This document shows, in pieces, positions 5,570 to 7,429 of a stretch of 7,429 nucleotides of DNA. Made by a program: the position numbers and the translations under genes. The stretch's first letter is position 1. Each line of letters opens with the position of its first letter. The notes under the pieces were generated by a model. The model was not told the origin of the DNA, searched no databases, and was given only the letters and a program-made list of their open reading frames with translations. Source of the stretch: an uncultured Lachnospiraceae bacterium (lineage in GTDB: Bacteria > Bacillota > Clostridia > Lachnospirales > Lachnospiraceae); assembly GCA_934370915.1 (NCBI GenBank), contig CAKRNI010000124.1:1-7429 (forward strand). Reading direction: 5' to 3'.

Positions 5570-5609
5570 AGCAGGGAAAAATAATGCACAATTTTCCCCT
5601 GCTTTTTTT
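5570..5609 (+). terminator. rho-independent terminator of the GntR-family gene
   Basis: AGCAGGGAAAA (5570-5580) pairs with TTTTCCCCTGCT (5592-5603), with one bulged C, and seven T residues follow (5603-5609). The stem is 11 bp around an 11-base loop. Confidence 0.9.
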
Positions 5610-5632
5610 GTGCGAAAAAGAGAAAAGACAAA

Positions 5633-5649
5633 ATACATCAGACAAGTAT
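5633..5649 (+). promoter_or_regulatory. candidate GntR operator 2, upstream of gntP
   Basis: ATACATCAGACAAGTAT contains the shared core and has matching inverted ends, ATAC and GTAT, making it the most palindromic of the four copies. It touches the candidate -35 at 5649-5654, so a bound protein could block polymerase or, if an activator, contact it. Confidence 0.6.
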
Positions 5650-5677
5650 TGCAAATATCACAGAAAAATGGTAGATT
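5649..5677 (+). promoter_or_regulatory. candidate gntP promoter
   Basis: TTGCAA (5649-5654) and TAGATT (5672-5677) are 17 bases apart, each matching four of six consensus bases. Transcription would begin near 5684, between operator copies 2 and 3. The match is moderate. Confidence 0.4.
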
Positions 5678-5694
5678 AAGCTCATAGACATAAG

Positions 5695-5705
5695 ACATCA
5701 GACAA
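5695..5705 (+). promoter_or_regulatory. candidate GntR operator 3, gntP leader
   Basis: ACATCAGACAA is identical over 11 bases to the copies at 4750-4760 and 5635-5645. It lies about 10-20 bases after the predicted gntP transcription start and 60 bases after copy 2. A partial further copy, ATACATCA, follows at 5706. Confidence 0.55.
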
Positions 5706-5737
5706 ATACATCAAAAAACTTACCAAACGGCTCGATA

Positions 5738-5746
5738 TGTCTGATG
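5738..5746 (-). promoter_or_regulatory. candidate GntR operator 4, inverted copy
   Basis: TGTCTGATG is the exact reverse complement of the CATCAGACA core, 42 bases after copy 3 (close to four helical turns). Its opposite orientation and intergenic location fit a multi-site operator. Confidence 0.45.
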
Positions 5747-5751
5747 AAAAA

Positions 5752-5789
5752 CGGAAAACAGGAAAGTCAAAACATAAACTGTTTTTCCG
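5752..5789. other. hairpin in the gntP leader
   Basis: CGGAAAACAG (5752-5761) pairs with CTGTTTTTCCG (5779-5789), with one bulged T around a 17-base loop. On the plus strand no T tract follows. On the minus strand TTTTT follows, but no minus-strand gene is there to terminate. Its role is unknown. Confidence 0.45.
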
Positions 5790-5887
5790 GAATGAAACCA
5801 TGAAGCGCAGAGCAGTCCAGTTCAGGGGTAGGATACGGATCTTTGCGCAGAACAACCAAAACAAATACACTGGGAGGTAAATCCACT

Positions 5888-7243
5888 ATGTCTGAAGGAG
5901 TTGTACTCAACCCGACCCGCCTTGTCCTGGCAGCACTGATCGGTCTTGTGATCCTGCTCGTCCTGATCATCAAATTCAATGTGCAGGCAATGATCGCGAT
6001 CCTCATCGGAGCGATCAGCATCGGACTTCTTGCGGGAATGCCGACGAAAGATATTATCGCGGCAGTCAATGATGGAATTGGAAACACGTTAAAAGGAATT
6101 GCCCTGCTTGTAGGCTTAGGATCCATGTTCGGTGCGATCCTGGAGGTCTCGGGCGGCGCGCAGACGATCGCCGTCACGATGGTAAAGAAATTCGGTGACG
6201 AGAAGGCCGCGTGGGCGCTTGGAATCACAGGTCTCGTGATCGCGATGCCGGTATTCTTCGATGCAGGACTGATCATTCTGATCCCGTTAGCATTCTCCCT
6301 TGCAAAGAAGACAAAGCGTTCCTCTCTTCACTATGTGATTCCGCTTCTTGCGGGACTTGCAGTTGGACATGCGTTCATTCCGCCGACACCGGGTCCGGTT
6401 CTCGTAGCAACGATGTTAAATGTAGATCTTGGCTGGGTCATCTTAGTCGGAATCTTCTGCGGAATTTTCGCGATGATCGTAGCCGGTCCGGTCTGGGGAT
6501 CCATGTGCGGAAAGAAGTTTTATGTTCCGGTACCGGAGAGTGTGGCAAATCAGGAAGAGATCGATGAGTCCAAGCTTCCGAGCTTCTGGCTGATCGTTGG
6601 GATCATCCTGATTCCGTTAGTGCTCATCATTCTGGACTCCATCTGCGGCGTTGTTCCGGCATTAGCCGGTGTTGCTCCGGTCTTTGAGTTCTTAGGTGAG
6701 CCGTTCGTAGCACTGTTACTCGCGACTCTGGCTGCCATGTTTGGTCTCGGCTTAAAGCATGGCTACACGATGAAAGAGCTTGAGAAGGTTATGACAAAGT
6801 CCTTAGAGCCGACAGGTCTCATCCTTCTCGTTACCGCCTGCGGCGGCGTACTCCGCTATGTGCTTCAGTACTCCGGTCTCGGAAATGTGATCGGAAACGC
6901 GGTTGCATCCATGAATCTTCCAATCGTTGTCCTTGCGTTTATCATCGCAGTCCTTGTCCGCATCAGTGTCGGTTCCGCGACGGTTGCCATGACCATGGCA
7001 GCAGGTATTGTTGCGGCACTTCCGGGAATCAGCGAGCTGTCCCCGTTATATCTGGCATGTACCGTAGCGGCAGTAGCGGGCGGCTCCACTGTATGTTCCC
7101 ACTTTAATGATTCCGGTTTCTGGCTGGTAAGATCTCTCGTGGGAATCGACGAGAAGACGACCCTGAAAACCTGGACCATCATGGAGACCTTAGTCGGTGT
7201 GACCGGATTCCTCGTAGCACTTGTAATTTCATTCTTTGCGTAG
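5888..7243 (+). CDS. gntP: GntP-family gluconate/sugar-acid:H+ symporter
   Basis: A 451-aa integral membrane protein of standard GntP-family length with about 12 hydrophobic segments spread over its length. It would import gluconate or a related sugar acid with protons. Family-type motifs are visible: PVFFDAGLIILIPL (121-134), GHAFIPPTPGP (160-170), RISVGSATVAMT (358-369) and SHFNDSGFW (404-412). A hydrophilic cytoplasmic loop lies near 208-232. The start at 5888 follows GGGAGGT (5872-5878) and gives the usual short N-terminus; an in-frame ATG at 5843 has no ribosome binding site. It lies downstream of the GntR-family gene behind an apparent multi-operator control region, and a probable catabolic gene follows 109 bases later. 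Family membership is clear, but substrate (gluconate, idonate, glycerate, fructuronate or a D-amino acid) is not decided by sequence, so the symbol denotes the family. Confidence 0.94.
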   Translation: MSEGVVLNPTRLVLAALIGLVILLVLIIKFNVQAMIAILIGAISIGLLAGMPTKDIIAAVNDGIGNTLKGIALLVGLGSMFGAILEVSGGAQTIAVTMVKKFGDEKAAWALGITGLVIAMPVFFDAGLIILIPLAFSLAKKTKRSSLHYVIPLLAGLAVGHAFIPPTPGPVLVATMLNVDLGWVILVGIFCGIFAMIVAGPVWGSMCGKKFYVPVPESVANQEEIDESKLPSFWLIVGIILIPLVLIILDSICGVVPALAGVAPVFEFLGEPFVALLLATLAAMFGLGLKHGYTMKELEKVMTKSLEPTGLILLVTACGGVLRYVLQYSGLGNVIGNAVASMNLPIVVLAFIIAVLVRISVGSATVAMTMAAGIVAALPGISELSPLYLACTVAAVAGGSTVCSHFNDSGFWLVRSLVGIDEKTTLKTWTIMETLVGVTGFLVALVISFFA

Positions 7244-7277
7244 TAGGAAGATGCAGATACGCAGAGAATGAACAAAA

Positions 7278-7306
7278 TTGAAAAAACAGTTCCAATAAAA
7301 TATATC
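7278..7306 (+). promoter_or_regulatory. possible promoter between gntP and the next gene
   Basis: TTGAAA (7278-7283) and TATATC (7301-7306) are 17 bases apart in an AT-rich gap. No terminator hairpin is visible after gntP (tandem stops TAG TAG at 7241-7246), so the next gene may be read from gntP, from this site, or both. Confidence 0.35.
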
Positions 7307-7352
7307 ATTCGCTCAATAATAAGCAGCACCCACGAAGAAAGAAGGAAATATC

Positions 7353-7429
7353 ATGAAATGTCTGAAGAGTCAGGAAATGAGAAAACTTGCACCGGAGCTT
7401 GATCCGTTAAGAATCGGAACGGGCTGGAA
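7353..7429 (+). CDS. 5' end of a gene, possibly an IlvD/Edd-family dehydratase (partial)
   Basis: ATG at 7353 follows a good ribosome binding site, GAAGGAA (7340-7346), and the frame is open for 25 complete codons to the window edge, starting MKCLKSQEMRKLAPELDP and then reading LRIGTGW. That opening reminds me of the N-termini of IlvD/Edd-type dehydratases, which remove water from sugar acids or dihydroxy acids using an iron-sulfur cluster; the diagnostic cysteines would lie outside the window. A sugar-acid dehydratase would fit its place after gntP, feeding a 2-keto-3-deoxy acid route. That a gene starts here is well supported; the product is a tentative inference from a short peptide and context. 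Confidence 0.7.
   Translation, partial: MKCLKSQEMRKLAPELDPLRIGTGW

Larger units (their letters stand above)
5610..5887 (+). promoter_or_regulatory. gntP control region and leader (no established gene)
   Basis: Between the gntR terminator and the gntP start there is no convincing coding gene. The region holds three copies of the CATCAGACA motif, one candidate promoter (5649-5677), a leader of roughly 200 bases with a 10-bp hairpin (5752-5789), and the gntP ribosome binding site GGGAGGT (5872-5878). A 47-codon frame from 5737 to 5880 ends at the ribosome binding site but has no ribosome binding site of its own. It is A-rich compared with the flanking genes. Confidence 0.6.

Noticed and set aside
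5635..5746. CATCAGACA copies as a CRISPR array
   Set aside because: Repeats are only 9-11 bases, spacing is irregular (60 and 42 bases) and one copy is inverted; this fits operators.
5737..5880. 47-codon frame upstream of gntP as a real gene
   Set aside because: No ribosome binding site, its start lies in an operator copy, and it has a simple Lys/Arg/Asn-rich composition. Kept only as a leader observation.
5767..6276. 169-codon minus-strand frame opposite gntP
   Set aside because: A mirror of strongly biased gntP codons; Pro/Ile/Ala/Ser-rich translation with no domain or ribosome binding site.
6865..7329. 154-codon minus-strand frame over the end of gntP
   Set aside because: Mostly antisense to gntP, with no family resemblance; the hydrophobic start comes from AT-rich intergenic DNA.

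Overview
The window looks like chromosomal DNA from an anaerobic Firmicute, most likely a gut Clostridia/Lachnospiraceae-type organism. The basis is moderate GC content, strong purine-rich ribosome binding sites, rho-independent terminators, and a gene set typical of that group: a clostridial ferredoxin-like protein divergent from a Crp/Fnr regulator, a fused Na/Pi-PhoU transporter, and a GntR-GntP sugar-acid locus. This taxonomic reading is inference. No phage, IS element, tRNA, rRNA or CRISPR array is visible.

Layout. (1) Positions 1-35, minus strand: the first 11 codons of an unidentified gene running off the left edge. (2) 156-911, minus: a 251-aa iron-sulfur protein with a TTG start, one complete 4Fe-4S motif and a second motif lacking one cysteine. 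(3) 912-1200: a divergent regulatory region with a plus-strand promoter, two inverted repeats suitable as Crp/Fnr-type operators, and a possible 38-codon small ORF containing a stable hairpin. (4) 1201-1857, plus: a Crp/Fnr-family regulator. (5) 2025-2738, plus: a membrane-anchored zinc N-acetylmuramoyl-L-alanine amidase. (6) 2944-4611, plus: a Na/phosphate cotransporter fused to a PhoU-like domain, with an AT-rich promoter carrying PhoP-box-like repeats and a very strong terminator. (7) 4786-5523, plus: a GntR/FadR-subfamily regulator with a near-consensus promoter. (8) 5524-5887: 364 bp without an established gene, holding the gntR terminator and a control region for the next gene. (9) 5888-7243, plus: a GntP-family gluconate/sugar-acid:H+ symporter. 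(10) 7353-7429, plus: the start of a further gene, perhaps an IlvD/Edd-type sugar-acid dehydratase.

How the genes fit together. The right-hand third reads as a sugar-acid uptake and catabolism locus. The GntR/FadR protein probably controls its own gene and gntP, because the 9-mer CATCAGACA occurs four times, only between genes: once at the predicted gntR transcription start and three times around the predicted gntP promoter. The left third reads as a redox- or stress-responsive pair: the Crp/Fnr regulator and the divergent iron-sulfur gene share a 289-bp control region with inverted repeats. The amidase and the phosphate transporter between them look independently expressed. The regulatory proposals come from sequence pattern only and have not been tested.
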